From Rhizobiaceae bacterium (GTDB lineage: Bacteria > Pseudomonadota > Alphaproteobacteria > Rhizobiales > Rhizobiaceae): 35,404 bases of DNA. The DNA lies in assembly GCA_019635775.1 (NCBI GenBank), contig JAHBYU010000025.1, positions 1-35,404 of the forward strand, in the 5' to 3' direction. A model generated the notes under the pieces. It saw only the letters and a program-made list of their open reading frames with translations. It made no database searches and had not been told where the DNA came from. How positions within the stretch are numbered: position 1 is the first letter of the stretch; the number at the start of each line of letters is the position of its first letter. The translations under genes and the position numbers were made by a program. Below are positions 35,044 to 35,404 of this stretch, one piece after another.

Positions 35044-35404
35044 ACAGGCCATAGGCTATCCCGAACCTGCACCTGAGCTGCATATGGATGGCGAGAGCTG
35101 CGCATGTTCTGGCGGAACCGGCGCAAAAGCCGACAGGTTTGGCTACACCTTCGATGCTTTTATCGCCGCAGCGACGATCTAACCCGACCAGATTGGAGCT
35201 TGGGAGCGATGGTTGCGACGGACGTTGGCTGGTCAGTCAGCATCAGCACCTCGCTTAGCAGTTGATCACGTGGCGCACTCTCACTCTGGGCGAGCGCTAG
35301 GTCAACGCTACCTTTAGGGACGGTTGAAGCTTAAACATGTCACCAAATTCGGCTATTTGGGGATCGATCCCAAACGACTTTTGCTTCTACGAAGCACCCG
35401 CAAA
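35044..35404. other. Non-coding right end of window
   Basis: No supportable gene in 361 bases. A short minus-strand frame (about 29 codons, around FGIDPQIAEFGDMFKL, roughly 35300-35386) is bounded by a stop and has no start. A TTTGG-GATCGATC-CCAAA near-palindrome lies at about 35356-35374. The region is less GC-rich than the genes. Confidence 0.4.

Noticed and set aside
35356-35374. Near-palindrome around GATCGATC at the right end
   Set aside because: It is offset by one base, has no nearby gene start in the window and may be chance.
1-35404. CRISPR arrays, tRNA/rRNA genes, intact insertion sequences
   Set aside because: No spaced short repeats, tRNA-like cloverleaf near the integrase relic, or transposase-like frame was found by eye; a covariance-model scan would be the decisive test for RNAs.

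Overview
The window looks like a chromosomal segment of a Rhizobiales-type alphaproteobacterium (Mesorhizobium/Aminobacter/Phyllobacteriaceae-like). This is inferred from the high-GC codon usage, the many GntR/FCD and MocR regulators, the dense ABC uptake operons and the MaoC-Pta/AckA/USP/phosphoketolase set; no rRNA or tRNA is present to confirm it. About 26 protein genes are supported, plus one decayed integrase. No CRISPR array or intact insertion sequence was seen.

Layout. 1-2200 (minus): an FtsX-type ABC permease running off the left edge and its LolD/MacB-type ATPase. 2338-3030 (minus): a VIT1/CCC1 metal transporter. 3127-3560: remnant of a tyrosine-recombinase integrase in a gene-poor patch. 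3748-7323 (minus): an operon of alpha/beta-hydrolase, succinate-semialdehyde-type dehydrogenase and iron-type alcohol dehydrogenase, divergent from an FCD-GntR regulator (7441-8151) with an inverted-repeat operator between them. A DJ-1/PfpI protein and a secreted YgiW/BOF protein follow.

9367-15052 (minus): a CUT2 (ribose-type) ABC importer with binding protein, two permeases and a double ATPase, ending in an unusual GntR regulator with two winged helices. A 28-bp palindrome lies in front of the binding-protein gene. 15166-18475 (minus): an MttB-family (non-pyrrolysine) methyltransferase and a MocR-type PLP regulator, whose upstream regions share a CTGGCCCA-type repeated motif. No corrinoid protein is present.

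18742-22818: pgi and a HAD phosphatase (plus), convergent with a long-chain acyl-CoA ligase. 23138-28473 (plus): a complete dipeptide-type ABC importer (SBP, two permeases, two ATPases). 28589-32068 (plus): a MaoC-Pta fusion, acetate kinase and a tandem universal-stress protein, preceded by an FNR/FixK-like box. Convergent to these is phosphoketolase (32121-34481, minus). Together they give a route from xylulose-5-P or fructose-6-P through acetyl-phosphate to ATP plus acetate, or to acetyl-CoA. A BLUF blue-light sensor (34717-35043) is divergent from phosphoketolase.

The most noteworthy items are the hydrolase-containing variant of a 4-hydroxybutyrate (blc-like) operon, the orphan MttB next to a sugar-type importer with its own repeat-type operators, the double-winged-helix GntR with a long palindrome, and the putative oxygen and light inputs around the phosphoketolase genes.
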